Shown piece by piece: positions 1 to 8,864 of a stretch of DNA of 64,000 nt; position 1 is the stretch's first letter, and every line of letters begins with the position of its first letter. The position numbers were made by a program, and so were the translations under genes. Source of the DNA: Arthrobacter sp. SLBN-100 (lineage in GTDB: Bacteria > Actinomycetota > Actinomycetes > Actinomycetales > Micrococcaceae); assembly GCF_006715305.1 (NCBI RefSeq), contig NZ_VFMY01000001.1:992001-1056000 (forward strand), read 5' to 3'. The notes beneath the pieces were generated by a model. The model was not told the DNA's origin. It saw only the letters and a program-made list of their open reading frames with translations, and ran no database searches.

Positions 1-211
1 CAAGGAGCCGGGACACGTCGTCGTCCGCGGAAATATCGGCAGTAATTGCGACGGCGCCGGTCTCGGCTTCCAGGGCGGCGAGCCGCTCCGCGCGGCGGGC
101 CACGGCGAAGACCGTCCAGCCTTCCGCTGCCAGGGCGCGGACTGTCGCCTCACCGATTCCGCTGCTCGCGCCGGTCACCAAAGCTGCCTTTTTCTGCACG
201 TCCGAAGTCAT
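1..211 (-). CDS. SDR family oxidoreductase (N-terminal part, cut by window edge)
   Basis: Read on the minus strand from the ATG at 211, the 70 visible residues begin MTSDVQKKAALVTGASSGIG. They carry the TGASSGIG glycine-rich NAD(P)-binding motif of classical short-chain dehydrogenases, followed by an AVARR segment typical of the second beta strand and an acidic ADIS segment. The gene runs off the left edge, so the catalytic Tyr-x-x-x-Lys is not visible and the substrate cannot be inferred. It is divergent from valS with about 120 bases between the starts. Confidence 0.9.
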   Translation of the reverse strand, partial: MTSDVQKKAALVTGASSGIGEATVRALAAEGWTVFAVARRAERLAALEAETGAVAITADISADDDVSRLL

Positions 212-252
212 GGGACCACCCTAACCTCAGCTGCCCGGAGATCACCGAGCGT

Positions 253-269
253 GTTTCGCCGGGTGAAAC
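253..269. promoter_or_regulatory. Small inverted repeat between the SDR gene and valS
   Basis: GTTTC and GAAAC arms flank a GC-rich centre in the intergenic space between two divergent genes. It could be an operator or a weak hairpin in the valS leader. No regulator is identified, and a repeat this short could be chance. Confidence 0.25.
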
Positions 270-329
270 GGGCGGCTGCGGACCTGCAGTTGGGCCGGGG
301 GACGTTCGCGGCCATGAAACAATTGGCAG

Positions 330-2951
330 ATGGCTGAAGACAAACAGGGTACAGACACGCCCAACACCGCCCCCATCAACGTTCCGGACAAGCCGGCCCT
401 CGAAGGCCTCGAAGCTGCCCTGACGCAGCGCTGGCTTGCCGAGGGGACCTACAAGTTCAACCGGGACACCACCCGGGAGCAGGTCTACTCGATCGACACT
501 CCCCCGCCCACCGCCTCCGGATCGCTGCATGTGGGACACATGTTCTCCTACACGCAGACCGATGTGCTGGCCCGGTACCAGCGCATGATCGGCAAGAACG
601 TCTTCTACCCCATGGGCTGGGACGACAACGGGCTGCCCACCGAACGCCGGGTGCAGAACTACTACGGCGTGCGCTGCGATCCTGCCATCCCGTACAACCC
701 GGACTACCGTCCCCCGGCACAGCCTGCCAAGAACCAGCGGGACTTCGATGTGGTTTCCCGCCGGAACTTCATCGGGCTGTGTGAAGAGCTGGCCGTCGAG
801 GACGAGAAGGTCTTCGAAAACCTTTTCCAGACGCTGGGCCTGTCCGTGGACTGGGAACTGACGTACCGGACCATCGACGACAACTCGAGGGCCGTCTCGC
901 AGCGCGCGTTCCTGGCCAACCTGGCCGCAGGCGACGCCTACATGGCCGAGGCACCCACCCTGTGGGATGTCACGTTCCGCACGGCGGTGGCCCAGGCCGA
1001 GCTTGAGGACCGCGAGGTGCCCGGCGCGTACTACCGCTACCCGTTCTTCACGGAGGACGGGGAGAAGATCCACATCGAGACCACCCGTCCCGAACTGCTG
1101 GCGGCCTGCGCCGCGCTGGTGGCGAATCCCGACGACGAACGGTACCAGCCGCTGTTCGGCAAGAAGGTCACGTCCCCCGTTTTCGGCGTCGAAGTTGAAG
1201 TCAAGGCGCACCCGCTCGCCAAAGCCGACAAGGGATCCGGCATCGCCATGGTGTGTACCTTCGGCGACCTGACGGACGTCACTTGGTGGCGTGAACTGCA
1301 GCTCCCCACCCGCGCGATCGTAGGCCGCGACGGCCGGATCGTCAGCGAGACCCCCGAGTGGATCACCACCGACATCGGCCGTGAGGCCTTCGCCGCCATT
1401 GCCGGCAAAACTGTCTTCAGCGCCAAGGAAGAAGTGGTAAAGCTCCTCACGGCGGCGGACCTGCTCGAGGGCGAACCGAAGAAGATCATGCACCCCGTGA
1501 ACTTCTACGAAAAAGGCGACAAGCCCCTCGAGGTCGTCACCTCCCGCCAGTGGTACATCCGCAACGGCGGCCGGGACGAGGACCGCCGCGAGCGGCTCAT
1601 CGCACGCGGGCATGAGATCGACTTCCACCCGGCCTTCATGCGCTCGCGTTACGAAAACTGGATCTCCGGCCTGAACGGCGACTGGCTGGTGTCCCGCCAG
1701 CGCTTCTTCGGTGTGCCCATCCCCGTGTGGTACCCGCTGGATGCCGACGGCAACCCGGACTACGACTCCCCCATTGTGCCCTCCGACGAGCAGCTCCCCG
1801 TTGACCCGGCCGCCGATGCCGCTCCGGGCTTCGACGAGGCACAGCGCGGCGTCCCCGGCGGATTCACCGGGGACGCCGACATCCTCGACACCTGGGCCAC
1901 GTCCTCCCTGACGCCCAAAATCGTGGGCGGCTGGAAGCGTGACGAGGAACTGTTCGCCAAGGTGTTCCCGTTTGACGTCCGACCCCAAGGCCACGACATC
2001 ATCCGGACCTGGCTCTTCTCCTCGGTGGTCCGCGCCGATGCCCTGGAAAACAGCGCGCCGTGGAAGCACGCCGCCATCTCCGGCTGGATCCTGGACCCGG
2101 ACCGCAAGAAGATGTCCAAGTCCAAGGGAAACGTGGTGGTACCCACCGACGTGCTGGAGGAACACGGCTCCGATGCCGTCCGCTACTGGGCCGCGTCCGC
2201 CAAACTCGGGGCGGACACTGCCTACGAAATAGCCCAGATGAAGATCGGCCGGCGCCTGGCCATCAAGCTGCTGAACGCCTCGAAGTTCGTGCTGAACCTC
2301 GGCGCCACCGAAGCATCAGTGCTTTCCGGTGACCTCTCGGTGCTGTCCAACCCGTTGGACCGGGCCGTCCTCGCCCAGCTCGCCGACGTTGTGGCGCAGT
2401 CCACCAAGGCGTTCGACAACTACGATTACGCCCGCGCACTGCAGATCACGGAGACCTTCTTCTGGCAGTTCACGGACGACTACGTGGAGCTCATCAAGGA
2501 CCGGGCCTACGGCGCCGCCGGCGAAGCCGAACAGGCGTCCGTGCTTGCAGCACTGGCCACCACCCTGGACACCCTGCTGCGGCTGTTCGCGCCGTTCCTG
2601 CCCTTCGCCACCGAAGAGGTCTGGGGATGGTGGCGGAACGGTTCCGTCCACCGCGCCCAGTGGCCCGCACCGCTGGACATCCCGGGCGGCGACACCACTA
2701 TGCTGGCCACGGTGGGTGTTGCCCTGAGCGGCGTCCGCAAGGCGAAGTCCGAGGCCAAGGTCAAGCAGCGTACAGAGGTCCTGTCCGCGACCATCACGGC
2801 TTCGGAGGCCCTGACCACGCAGCTGAAGGCCGGGCTTGCCGACCTGAAGGCTGCGTCGAATGCCCGCGGGATAACCCTTGTGGTGGGTGACGGCGAACTG
2901 AGCGTGAGCGATGTGGCCCTGGCCGCTACCGAGGAGCCTGCACAGGCCTGA
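330..2951 (+). CDS. valS: Valine--tRNA ligase
   Basis: Class I aminoacyl-tRNA synthetase that charges tRNA-Val in the cytoplasm. The 873-residue product has the HIGH-type motif as HVGH at residues 67-70, in the context PPPTASGSLHVGH, and the KMSKSKGN motif near residue 594. Between them is the long editing (CP1) insertion expected for ValRS. A C-terminal anticodon-binding region follows, and the last ~70 residues (VRKAKSEAKVKQRTEV) form the charged tail common in actinobacterial ValRS. The ribosome-binding site is weak. No T-box leader is present. A hairpin with a stem of about 12 bp follows the stop. The gene is monocistronic. Confidence 0.98.
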   Translation: MAEDKQGTDTPNTAPINVPDKPALEGLEAALTQRWLAEGTYKFNRDTTREQVYSIDTPPPTASGSLHVGHMFSYTQTDVLARYQRMIGKNVFYPMGWDDNGLPTERRVQNYYGVRCDPAIPYNPDYRPPAQPAKNQRDFDVVSRRNFIGLCEELAVEDEKVFENLFQTLGLSVDWELTYRTIDDNSRAVSQRAFLANLAAGDAYMAEAPTLWDVTFRTAVAQAELEDREVPGAYYRYPFFTEDGEKIHIETTRPELLAACAALVANPDDERYQPLFGKKVTSPVFGVEVEVKAHPLAKADKGSGIAMVCTFGDLTDVTWWRELQLPTRAIVGRDGRIVSETPEWITTDIGREAFAAIAGKTVFSAKEEVVKLLTAADLLEGEPKKIMHPVNFYEKGDKPLEVVTSRQWYIRNGGRDEDRRERLIARGHEIDFHPAFMRSRYENWISGLNGDWLVSRQRFFGVPIPVWYPLDADGNPDYDSPIVPSDEQLPVDPAADAAPGFDEAQRGVPGGFTGDADILDTWATSSLTPKIVGGWKRDEELFAKVFPFDVRPQGHDIIRTWLFSSVVRADALENSAPWKHAAISGWILDPDRKKMSKSKGNVVVPTDVLEEHGSDAVRYWAASAKLGADTAYEIAQMKIGRRLAIKLLNASKFVLNLGATEASVLSGDLSVLSNPLDRAVLAQLADVVAQSTKAFDNYDYARALQITETFFWQFTDDYVELIKDRAYGAAGEAEQASVLAALATTLDTLLRLFAPFLPFATEEVWGWWRNGSVHRAQWPAPLDIPGGDTTMLATVGVALSGVRKAKSEAKVKQRTEVLSATITASEALTTQLKAGLADLKAASNARGITLVVGDGELSVSDVALAATEEPAQA

Positions 2952-2978
2952 GCGCAGCGCCTGTTCCAGGGCAAAGGG

Positions 2979-3014
2979 GAAGCCCCATCAGCGTTTTGCC
3001 GTTGGTGGGGCTTC
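2979..3014 (+). terminator. Probable terminator after valS
   Basis: The arms GAAGCCCCATCA and TGGTGGGGCTTC enclose a loop of about 12 bases, 28 bases after the valS stop. The stem ends in a short T-containing stretch. Most likely this is an intrinsic terminator for valS. Confidence 0.7.
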
Positions 3015-3216
3015 GACTTTCGGCCATCTGGTGACGTCCTTGATGGTCTGGCAAGATCCTGGGAAATTTCAGGTCTTCCTACCTCGTCACTGGTAGCTTG
3101 TATCCGGCTTTGCCGATGGCTGCGTCAGATACATGTCACTGAATCTTCGGTTCCTGCGTCCCTCTTCTTTCGAAGGGGGTAAGAACCATCATTGTCCTGC
3201 CGGTTCGGAAGCGCAA
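3015..3216. other. Intergenic stretch without a supported gene
   Basis: About 200 bases between the valS terminator and the next hairpin. It is visibly less GC-rich than its surroundings. It has a weak hairpin at 3160-3179 (CCCTCTT...AAGGGGG) and no open frame with a plausible start and ribosome-binding site. I cannot assign a function. Confidence 0.4.
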
Positions 3217-3260
3217 GAGCCCCGGCGGAACTACAAGCGAGTAGTTATACCGGGGCTCTC
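3217..3260 (-). terminator. Terminator-like hairpin downstream of the DsbA-family gene
   Basis: Perfect 10-bp arms, AGAGCCCCGG and CCGGGGCTCT, surround an inner GTAGTT/AACTAC hairpin. It lies 35 bases beyond the stop of the minus-strand nitroreductase-like gene and probably ends that transcript. The T-rich flank is stronger on the plus strand, so it may work both ways. Confidence 0.7.
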
Positions 3261-3294
3261 TTTGCATCCCGCCGGGACAGTTGGCAGCCCAGCC

Positions 3295-3909
3295 TCAGCT
3301 GAATTCGGGGCGTTCGGTGCGGCTGCGCTTCAGCTCGAAGAAGTGCGGGTAGGAGGCAAGAGCCGTGGTGGCGTCCCACAGCTTGCCCGCCTCTTCACCG
3401 CGGGGAATCCGGGTAAGGACAGGGCCAAAGAAGGCTGTTCCGTTGAAGGCCACTACCGGCGTTCCCACATCCTGGCCCACCAGGGAGATGCCTTCCTCGT
3501 GGCTGGCGCGCAGCTGCTCATCGAAGGCGTCGGTGGTGGCCGCTTCCGCCAGCGAGGCGGGGAGGCCGCATTCAGCCAGGGCCTTGCTGATGACCAGGGC
3601 CCGGTCTTTCTCGCCGCGCTCATGGATCAGGGTGCCCATGGCGTCATAGAGGGCCTTGACCGATTCCTGGCCGTGTTCCGTCTGTGCCGCGATGATCACC
3701 CGCACCATGCCCCAGGCGTTGTCCATGGACTCGCGGTAGGCGGGCTCCAGGTCGCGGCCCTCATTGAGGACGGCAAGGCTCATCACGTGCCACACCGTTT
3801 CGATGTCGCGGACGTCCTCCACTTCGCCGATCCAGCGCGAGGTGATCCAGGCGAACGGGCACAGCGGATCAAACCAGAAATCGGCCTTGTTCCGTGCAGT
3901 CTCAGTCAT
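3295..3909 (-). CDS. DsbA-family protein related to mycothiol-dependent nitroreductase Rv2466c
   Basis: The 204-residue thioredoxin-fold protein follows the Mycobacterium tuberculosis Rv2466c pattern closely: DFWFDPLCP near the N-terminus, then VMSLAVLNE, GTPVVAFNGTAFFGPVLTRIPRGEEAGKLWDA, and YPHFFELKRTRTE-like at the end. Rv2466c is a mycothiol-dependent reductase with a CPWC active site. Here the motif reads C17-P-F-A20, so the second cysteine is alanine. The first, nucleophilic cysteine is kept, so a monothiol mechanism with mycothiol is possible (inference). The start has a good AAGGAAG ribosome-binding site. The gene stands alone, 72 bases after clpX on the same strand. Confidence 0.9.
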   Translation of the reverse strand: MTETARNKADFWFDPLCPFAWITSRWIGEVEDVRDIETVWHVMSLAVLNEGRDLEPAYRESMDNAWGMVRVIIAAQTEHGQESVKALYDAMGTLIHERGEKDRALVISKALAECGLPASLAEAATTDAFDEQLRASHEEGISLVGQDVGTPVVAFNGTAFFGPVLTRIPRGEEAGKLWDATTALASYPHFFELKRSRTERPEFS

Positions 3910-3931
3910 AGGGTTCTTCCTTCAGGTGCGG

Positions 3932-3954
3932 GCGGCTGCGCAGGCGGCAGCCGC
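3932..3954 (-). other. GC-rich hairpin between clpX and the DsbA-family gene
   Basis: Perfect 8-bp arms GCGGCTGC and GCAGCCGC with a 7-base loop lie in the 72-base gap after clpX. No T-run follows on the minus strand, so it may be a processing or attenuating structure rather than a full terminator. Confidence 0.4.
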
Positions 3955-3981
3955 ATCTGACGGGTGTAGTGCGGAAGGTGT

Positions 3982-5262
3982 TCAGGCAGACTTACGCCGC
4001 TTGGTGACGTGCGGGATCATAGTGGGTTCCGCGCCTCGAAGGACCACGTCCTCGGTGATCACCACGCTGGCCACGTCTTCGCGGCTGGGGAGATCGAACA
4101 TCACCGGGAGCAGTACTTCCTCCATGATGGCCCGCAGGCCTCGTGCCCCCGTGCCGCGTTCCAACGCCTGCTCCGCGATGGCGTCCAGGGCGGTGTCATC
4201 GAAGACCAGTTCCACGCCGTCGATCTGGAACATCTTCTGGTACTGCTTGACCAGGGCGTTCTTGGGCGTGGACAGGATCTGGATCAACGCGTCCCGGTCC
4301 AGGTTGGACACTGTGGTGATCACGGGGAGCCGGCCGATGAACTCCGGGATCAGCCCGAATTTCAGCAGGTCCTCCGGCATTACTTCGCCGTAGGAATCGA
4401 TCTTCTTGCTGGCCTCGTTGAGGGGTGCGCCGAAGCCGATCCCCTTGCGGCCGGACCTGGAGCCGATGATCTCCTCGAGGCCGGCGAACGCACCGGCCAC
4501 GATAAACAGGACGTTGGTGGTGTCGATCTGGATGAATTCCTGGTGGGGGTGCTTCCGGCCGCCCTGCGGCGGAACGGAGGCAACGGTGCCTTCCAGGATC
4601 TTCAGGAGCGCCTGCTGGACGCCTTCGCCGGAGACGTCACGGGTGATGGAGGGATTTTCGCTCTTGCGGGAAATCTTGTCGATCTCGTCAATGTAGATGA
4701 TGCCCTGCTCGGCCTTTTTGACGTCGTAGTCCGCGGCCTGAATGAGCTTGAGCAGGATGTTCTCAACATCCTCACCCACATAACCGGCCTCGGTCAGTGC
4801 GGTTGCATCGGCCACCGCGAACGGAACGTTCAGGCGTCGGGCCAGCGTCTGGGCCAGGTAGGTCTTTCCGCAACCGGTGGGACCGATCAGGAGGATGTTG
4901 GACTTGGCGATCTCGACGTCGTCATGGTGGCCGCCCTCAGCCAGGCTTCCAGATTTGGGCGCGTGGCCGGCCTGGATGCGCTTGTAATGGTTGTAGACGG
5001 CGACGGCGAGGGAGCGCTTGGCAGGCTCCTGGCCAATGACGTACTCCTGCAGGAAGTCGAAGATCTCCCGCGGCTTGGGCAGTTCAAAGCTGCCCAGATC
5101 GGCAACTTCGGCAAGTTCCTCTTCGATGATTTCGTTGCAAAGCTCAATGCACTCATCACAGATGTAGACACCGGGCCCGGCAATGAGCTTGCGCACCTGC
5201 TTCTGGCTCTTTCCGCAGAAAGAGCACTTCAGCAGATCCGTGCTCTCGCCAATCCGAGCCAT
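3982..5262 (-). CDS. clpX: ATP-dependent Clp protease ATP-binding subunit ClpX
   Basis: AAA+ unfoldase that feeds substrates to ClpP. The N-terminal zinc-binding domain has Cys13, Cys16, Cys35 and Cys38. Walker A is GPTGCGKT at about 127-134 and Walker B is IIYIDEID near 188-194. The ClpP-docking IGF loop is present at about 275-277. At 426 residues the length is normal. clpX follows clpP1-clpP2 on the same strand, but a terminator-like hairpin lies between clpP2 and clpX, so it probably has its own promoter in the 175-base gap. Confidence 0.99.
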   Translation of the reverse strand: MARIGESTDLLKCSFCGKSQKQVRKLIAGPGVYICDECIELCNEIIEEELAEVADLGSFELPKPREIFDFLQEYVIGQEPAKRSLAVAVYNHYKRIQAGHAPKSGSLAEGGHHDDVEIAKSNILLIGPTGCGKTYLAQTLARRLNVPFAVADATALTEAGYVGEDVENILLKLIQAADYDVKKAEQGIIYIDEIDKISRKSENPSITRDVSGEGVQQALLKILEGTVASVPPQGGRKHPHQEFIQIDTTNVLFIVAGAFAGLEEIIGSRSGRKGIGFGAPLNEASKKIDSYGEVMPEDLLKFGLIPEFIGRLPVITTVSNLDRDALIQILSTPKNALVKQYQKMFQIDGVELVFDDTALDAIAEQALERGTGARGLRAIMEEVLLPVMFDLPSREDVASVVITEDVVLRGAEPTMIPHVTKRRKSA

Positions 5263-5385
5263 ATGTGAACCCCTTAGTATCTTGCTGCCAGGCAGCCTTG
5301 CACCGTTGCTGGAATCTCCACCAGCCTGCGTGGGCCGGTTGTGACAACATCCACTCTAGGTCACATTCGCTTCCGAGGGTGGAAG

Positions 5386-5423
5386 GAAAAGGCCGGTGGA
5401 GCCAAATGATTGGCGCCACCGGC
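5386..5423 (-). terminator. Terminator between clpP2 and clpX
   Basis: On the minus strand GCCGGTGG and CCACCGGC arms, with an inner TGGC/GCCA extension, are followed by CTTTTCC. It begins about 14 bases after the clpP2 stop. It should reduce readthrough from clpP1P2 into clpX. Confidence 0.7.
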
Positions 5424-5437
5424 GCTTTACTTTACCG

Positions 5438-6097
5438 CTACCGGGTGATTGCCTGCGGTTTGATCTTGCGTGAATCCAGGACCTGGTCGATCAGGCCGTA
5501 CGCCTGGGCTTCGTCCGCGGTCAGGATCTTGTCGCGCTCGATGTCGTTGTTGACCTGCTCGGACGTCCGTCCCGAGTGGTGCGCCAAGGTGTCCTCGAGC
5601 CACGACCGCATGCGCATGACCTCCGCGGCCTGGATCTCCAGGTCGGAGGCCTGGCCGCCCTGGCCGCCGGAGAGCGCCGGCTGGTGGATCAGGACACGCG
5701 CGTTCGGCAGCGCCAGGCGCTTGCCGGGCGTCCCGGCCGCCAGCAGGACAGCGGCGGCGCTGGCCGCCTGCCCGAGGCAGACCGTCTGGATCTCCGGGCG
5801 GATGTACTGCATGGTGTCGTAGATCGCCGTCATGGCAGTGAAGGAACCACCCGGGGAGTTGATGTACAGGGTGATGTCGCGGTCCGGGTCCGTGGATTCC
5901 AGGACCAGCAACTGCGCCATGATGTCGTCCGCGGAAGCGTCGTCCACCTGGACACCGAGGAAGATGATGCGGTCCTCGAAAAGCTTGGTGTACGGGTCCT
6001 GGCGCTTGAAGCCGTAGGGCGTGCGCTCCTCGAACTGGGGCAGGACGTAGCGGCTGGACGGAAGATTACCGGCAGACCACCCGAAGTTGTAGTTCAT
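5438..6097 (-). CDS. clpP: ATP-dependent Clp protease proteolytic subunit ClpP2
   Basis: Serine peptidase of the S14 family that forms, with ClpP1, the mixed ring typical of actinobacteria. The 219-residue protein has the catalytic Ser113 in GQAASAA, His138 in LIHQP and Asp189 in ERDK. The longer N-terminus ([10 protein letters not shown]...[21 protein letters not shown]) is typical of the ClpP2 type. It lies 36 bases after clpP1 and is likely co-transcribed with it from the ClgR-type promoter region near 6.9 kb. Confidence 0.97.
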   Translation of the reverse strand: MNYNFGWSAGNLPSSRYVLPQFEERTPYGFKRQDPYTKLFEDRIIFLGVQVDDASADDIMAQLLVLESTDPDRDITLYINSPGGSFTAMTAIYDTMQYIRPEIQTVCLGQAASAAAVLLAAGTPGKRLALPNARVLIHQPALSGGQGGQASDLEIQAAEVMRMRSWLEDTLAHHSGRTSEQVNNDIERDKILTADEAQAYGLIDQVLDSRKIKPQAITR

Positions 6098-6133
6098 TTT
6101 TATTGCTCCTGATCTGAGTGTTCTTGTGCCGGT

Positions 6134-6805
6134 CTAGTTCGCGGAGGGGGTCTCGCCCGAGGCGCCGTTGGACGATGCGCCGTTGCTGTTCGAGGTTCCG
6201 CCGCCGCCGGCAACCGAGCCGGCGTGGGCGGCGATCTTGTCGAAGAACCCGTATGCAAGGGCCTCGGTGGCCGTGAACCACTTGTCACGGTCGTTGTCCT
6301 TCAGGATGGTCTCAACGCTCTGGCCGGTCTGGTCGGCCGTCAGCTCGGCCATAACCTTCTTCATGTGCAGGATGAGTTCGGCCTGGATCTTGATGTCCGA
6401 TGCGGTGCCGCCGATGCCGCCGGAGGGCTGGTGCATCAGGACGCGTGCGTTCGGGGTGGCGTAGCGCTTGCCCTTGGTGCCGGAGGAGAGCAGGAACTGC
6501 CCCATCGAGGCGGCGAGGCCGGTGGCGACGGTGACGACGTCGTTCGGGATGAACTGCATGGTGTCGTAGATGGCCATACCCGCGGTGACCGAACCGCCCG
6601 GTGAGTTGATGTAAAGGTAGATGTCCTTTTCCGGGTTCTCGGCCGACAGGAGCAGCAGCTGCGAGCAGATGGCGTTGGCGTTCTCGTCACGCACCTCTGA
6701 GCCCAGCCAGATGATCCGCTCCTTGAGGAGGCGGTTGTAGATGTAGTTGTCCTGGGCTGCAGGATCGACAGTCGCCATCCGGGGGGCCTCTGCGTGCTGT
6801 GACAT
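6134..6805 (-). CDS. clpP: ATP-dependent Clp protease proteolytic subunit ClpP1
   Basis: S14 serine peptidase, partner of ClpP2. The 223 residues include the catalytic Ser100 (GLAASMGQ), His125 (LMHQPSGG) and Asp174 (DRDKWF). The last 20 or so residues ([24 protein letters not shown]) are a low-complexity Gly/Ser/Asn tail that is not part of the core fold. GAGAGG upstream of the ATG serves as ribosome-binding site. First gene of the clpP1-clpP2 unit. Confidence 0.97.
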   Translation of the reverse strand: MSQHAEAPRMATVDPAAQDNYIYNRLLKERIIWLGSEVRDENANAICSQLLLLSAENPEKDIYLYINSPGGSVTAGMAIYDTMQFIPNDVVTVATGLAASMGQFLLSSGTKGKRYATPNARVLMHQPSGGIGGTASDIKIQAELILHMKKVMAELTADQTGQSVETILKDNDRDKWFTATEALAYGFFDKIAAHAGSVAGGGGTSNSNGASSNGASGETPSAN

Positions 6806-6900
6806 GTGTACTTACCTCTCACTGGTGACGGTGACATCACTGAAAATCTCTACTTGGACACTAACCGGTTTCACCGACGTTTTGGTCGCACGCCGTGGGC

Positions 6901-6918
6901 TGTTCGCTGACGGCGCAC
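6901..6918. promoter_or_regulatory. Putative ClgR operator upstream of clpP1P2
   Basis: The core CGCTGACGGCG fits the inverted CGCY-N-A-N-R-GCG pattern described for ClgR, the activator of clp genes in Corynebacterium and Streptomyces. It sits about 100 bases upstream of the clpP1 start, a normal distance for an activator. The match is seen; regulation by ClgR is inferred, and clgR is not in this window. Confidence 0.65.
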
Positions 6919-6958
6919 GATCGGCAGGCGCCCGGCGGGCCCCCGGAGGGACATGGGG

Positions 6959-6994
6959 TTGGACTTGCTGTTGGACCTGCTGTTGGACCTGCCG
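6959..6994. repeat. Three tandem 12-bp repeats between clpP1 and tig
   Basis: TTGGACTTGCTG, TTGGACCTGCTG and TTGGACCTGCCG follow one another without gaps, each differing by one base. They lie 10 bases before the tig terminator stem, between two minus-strand transcription units. The function is unknown, and slippage could make the copy number vary among strains. Confidence 0.75.
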
Positions 6995-7004
6995 ATGCTA
7001 AGCA

Positions 7005-7038
7005 AACGGCCCCCGGATCCTTGGATCCGGGGGCCGTT
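7005..7038 (-). terminator. Terminator of the trigger factor gene
   Basis: A perfect 16-bp palindrome, AACGGCCCCCGGATCC and its complement with two bases between, lies 22 bases after the tig stop. On the minus strand the stem is followed by TGCTTAGC. The very stable stem marks it as an intrinsic terminator. Confidence 0.85.
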
Positions 7039-7060
7039 CTAAATCTGCCTTGCGACGTGG

Positions 7061-8446
7061 CTAGGCCTTGGCCTCTGCCTTGTCTTCCTCGGCGGCAGCC
7101 TCGGGTGCTTCAGTCACGGCTTCCCCTGCCTCTGCGGCGGGAGCTTCCTCTTCGCCGCCGGGACGGACGAAATCGCTGAGGTCAACCGTGTTGCCCTCAG
7201 AGTCGGTCACCGTGGCCTGGCCCAGGACAACAGCCAGGGCCTTGCGGCGGCGGACCTCGGACACCATCATGGGGACCTGGCCGCTCTGATCAATGATCTG
7301 GGCGAACTGGTTGGGGTCCATGCCGTACTGGCTGGCGGTGGAGACGATGTAGTCGATCAGCTCGTTCTGGCTGACGTTGACCTCTTCCTTCTCCGCGATG
7401 GCGTCGAGGATGATCTCGTTCTGGAAGGCGCGGGCGGTGTTGGCACGGACCTCTTCACGGTGCTCCTCGGTGTCGTGCTCGCCTTCACCGTGGCCGTTGC
7501 CCTCCTTGAAGTGGGCTTCGAGCTGCTCTTCAACGACGGAGTCCGGGACCGGGACCTCTACCAGCTCAACAAGCTTGTCCAGGACCTTGTCGCGGGCCTC
7601 GACGCCCTGCTCAACAACCTTGGAGCCGGCGGCCTGCTTGGCGAGGTCCTCCCGGAGCTCGGCGAGGGTGTCGAACTCGGAAGCGAGCTGGGCGAAGTCG
7701 TCATCGGCCTCGGGGAGTTCGCGCTCCTTGACGGCCTTGACCACAACCTTGACCTGGGCTTCTTCCCCGGCGTGGTCGCCACCCACAAGGGTGGTGTTGA
7801 AGATGGCGTCTTCGTCGGCGCTCAAGCCGGTGACAGCTTCGTCGAGCCCTTCGAGCATGGTGCCGGTCCCGACCTGGTAGGACAAGCCGGCAGCGGAGTC
7901 AACCTCTTCGCCGTCGATGGTGGCGGTGATGTCGATGGTGAGGAAGTCGTCCTCAGCAGCGGGACGGTCCACCGGCTTCAGCGTGCCGAACCGGCCACGG
8001 AGTTCGTCCAGGGCCTTGTCGACGTCCTCGTCGGAGGACTGTGCCGCGGCGACCTCAACCTGGATGCCGGCGTAGTCGGGGAGCTCGATCTCGGGGCGGA
8101 CGTCAACCTCGGCGGCGAACTTCAGGCCGCCATCCGTGGCGGAAGGGTCCGGAACCTCGGTAATCTCAACCTCGGGACGGCTCAGGGGACGGATGCCGGA
8201 TTCCTGGACGGCAGCCTGGTACCAGCCGTTAAGGCCTTCGTTGATGGCCGTCTCCAGGACGTAGCCACGGCCGACGCGCTGGTCGATGAGCTTTGCGGGG
8301 ACCTTGCCCTTACGGAAACCAGGGACCTGGATCTGCGAAGCAACGGTCTTGTAGGCCGAGTCGATGCTGGGCTTCAATTCCTCAAAGGGGACCTCAACAT
8401 TGAGCTTGACCCGCGTGGGGGTGAGGTTCTCGACAGCGCTCTTCAC
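7061..8446 (-). CDS. tig: Trigger factor (ribosome-associated chaperone and prolyl isomerase)
   Basis: Binds nascent chains at the ribosome exit tunnel. The N-terminal ribosome-binding domain contains [14 protein letters not shown] (residues about 42-55, including the GFRxGKxP signature). A central FKBP-type PPIase domain ([16 protein letters not shown]...) and a long helical C-terminal domain follow. The acidic tail [24 protein letters not shown] is typical of actinobacterial homologues. The product has 461 residues. It lies upstream of clpP1P2 on the same strand but is separated by its own terminator. Confidence 0.98.
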   Translation of the reverse strand: MKSAVENLTPTRVKLNVEVPFEELKPSIDSAYKTVASQIQVPGFRKGKVPAKLIDQRVGRGYVLETAINEGLNGWYQAAVQESGIRPLSRPEVEITEVPDPSATDGGLKFAAEVDVRPEIELPDYAGIQVEVAAAQSSDEDVDKALDELRGRFGTLKPVDRPAAEDDFLTIDITATIDGEEVDSAAGLSYQVGTGTMLEGLDEAVTGLSADEDAIFNTTLVGGDHAGEEAQVKVVVKAVKERELPEADDDFAQLASEFDTLAELREDLAKQAAGSKVVEQGVEARDKVLDKLVELVEVPVPDSVVEEQLEAHFKEGNGHGEGEHDTEEHREEVRANTARAFQNEIILDAIAEKEEVNVSQNELIDYIVSTASQYGMDPNQFAQIIDQSGQVPMMVSEVRRRKALAVVLGQATVTDSEGNTVDLSDFVRPGGEEEAPAAEAGEAVTEAPEAAAEEDKAEAKA

Positions 8447-8527
8447 GGTCTAAGTACTCCTGGGTTTGTGGGATGGGTTTCTGCAAACGCAATGTTTTGT
8501 CCAGGCCGAGAGGTCCGGGCCGCAGAG

Positions 8528-8602
8528 TCGGGGTGACAGGATTTGAACCTGCGACTTCCTGCTCCCAAAGCAGGCGCTCTAGCCAAGCTGAGCTACACCC
8601 CG
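8528..8602 (-). tRNA. tRNA-Pro (anticodon TGG)
   Basis: The minus strand folds into a full cloverleaf: acceptor CGGGGTG/CACCCCG, anticodon arm CCTGC-TTTGGGA-GCAGG with TGG at positions 34-36, T arm GCAGG-TTCAAAT-CCTGT, discriminator A. No CCA is encoded. It lies about 80 bases upstream of tig on the same strand. Confidence 0.97.
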
Positions 8603-8752
8603 TAAGTGCACAGGCAAGTCTACGGTGCCAGGCGCCGTCTTTGCACATTTGACACGTAGCCCCTGGATTAGGTTTAGTTATATCCGGCTTGAACAGCCAG
8701 CCCGAAGTACCCACCGATCAGTGCCTGCGGCACTTACAGTTGGACTTCCTTC

Positions 8753-8826
8753 GGGGACGTAGCTTAATGGTAAAGCCTCAGTCTTCCAAACTGATTACGC
8801 GGGTTCGATTCCCGTCGTCCCCTCCA
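8753..8826 (+). tRNA. tRNA-Gly (anticodon TCC)
   Basis: Acceptor GGGGACG pairs with CGTCCCC. The anticodon arm TCAGT-CTTCCAA-ACTGA reads TCC. The T arm is GCGGG-TTCGATT-CCCGT. The discriminator is T, and the 3' CCA is encoded at 8824-8826. A strong terminator follows at once. Confidence 0.97.
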
Positions 8827-8830
8827 TTGC

Positions 8831-8862
8831 AAAGGCCCCTCCTCGGAGGGGCCTTTTGTTTT
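8831..8862 (+). terminator. Terminator of tRNA-Gly
   Basis: AAAGGCCCCTCC and GGAGGGGCCTTT form a 12-bp stem with a tiny loop, followed by TGTTTT. It begins four bases after the tRNA CCA. Confidence 0.9.
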
Positions 8863-8864
8863 AA

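Noticed and set aside
212..329. T-box riboswitch before valS
   Set aside because: The leader is only about 118 bases and lacks the T-box sequence and specifier stem; actinobacterial T-boxes are mainly at ileS.
150..2165. Long minus-strand open frame opposite valS
   Set aside because: valS is unmistakable on the other strand; the antisense translation shows no family and spans the SDR-valS promoter region.
3133..3960. Plus-strand open frame opposite the DsbA-family gene
   Set aside because: The minus-strand protein is a clear Rv2466c relative; the plus frame runs through the terminator hairpin and has no ribosome-binding site.
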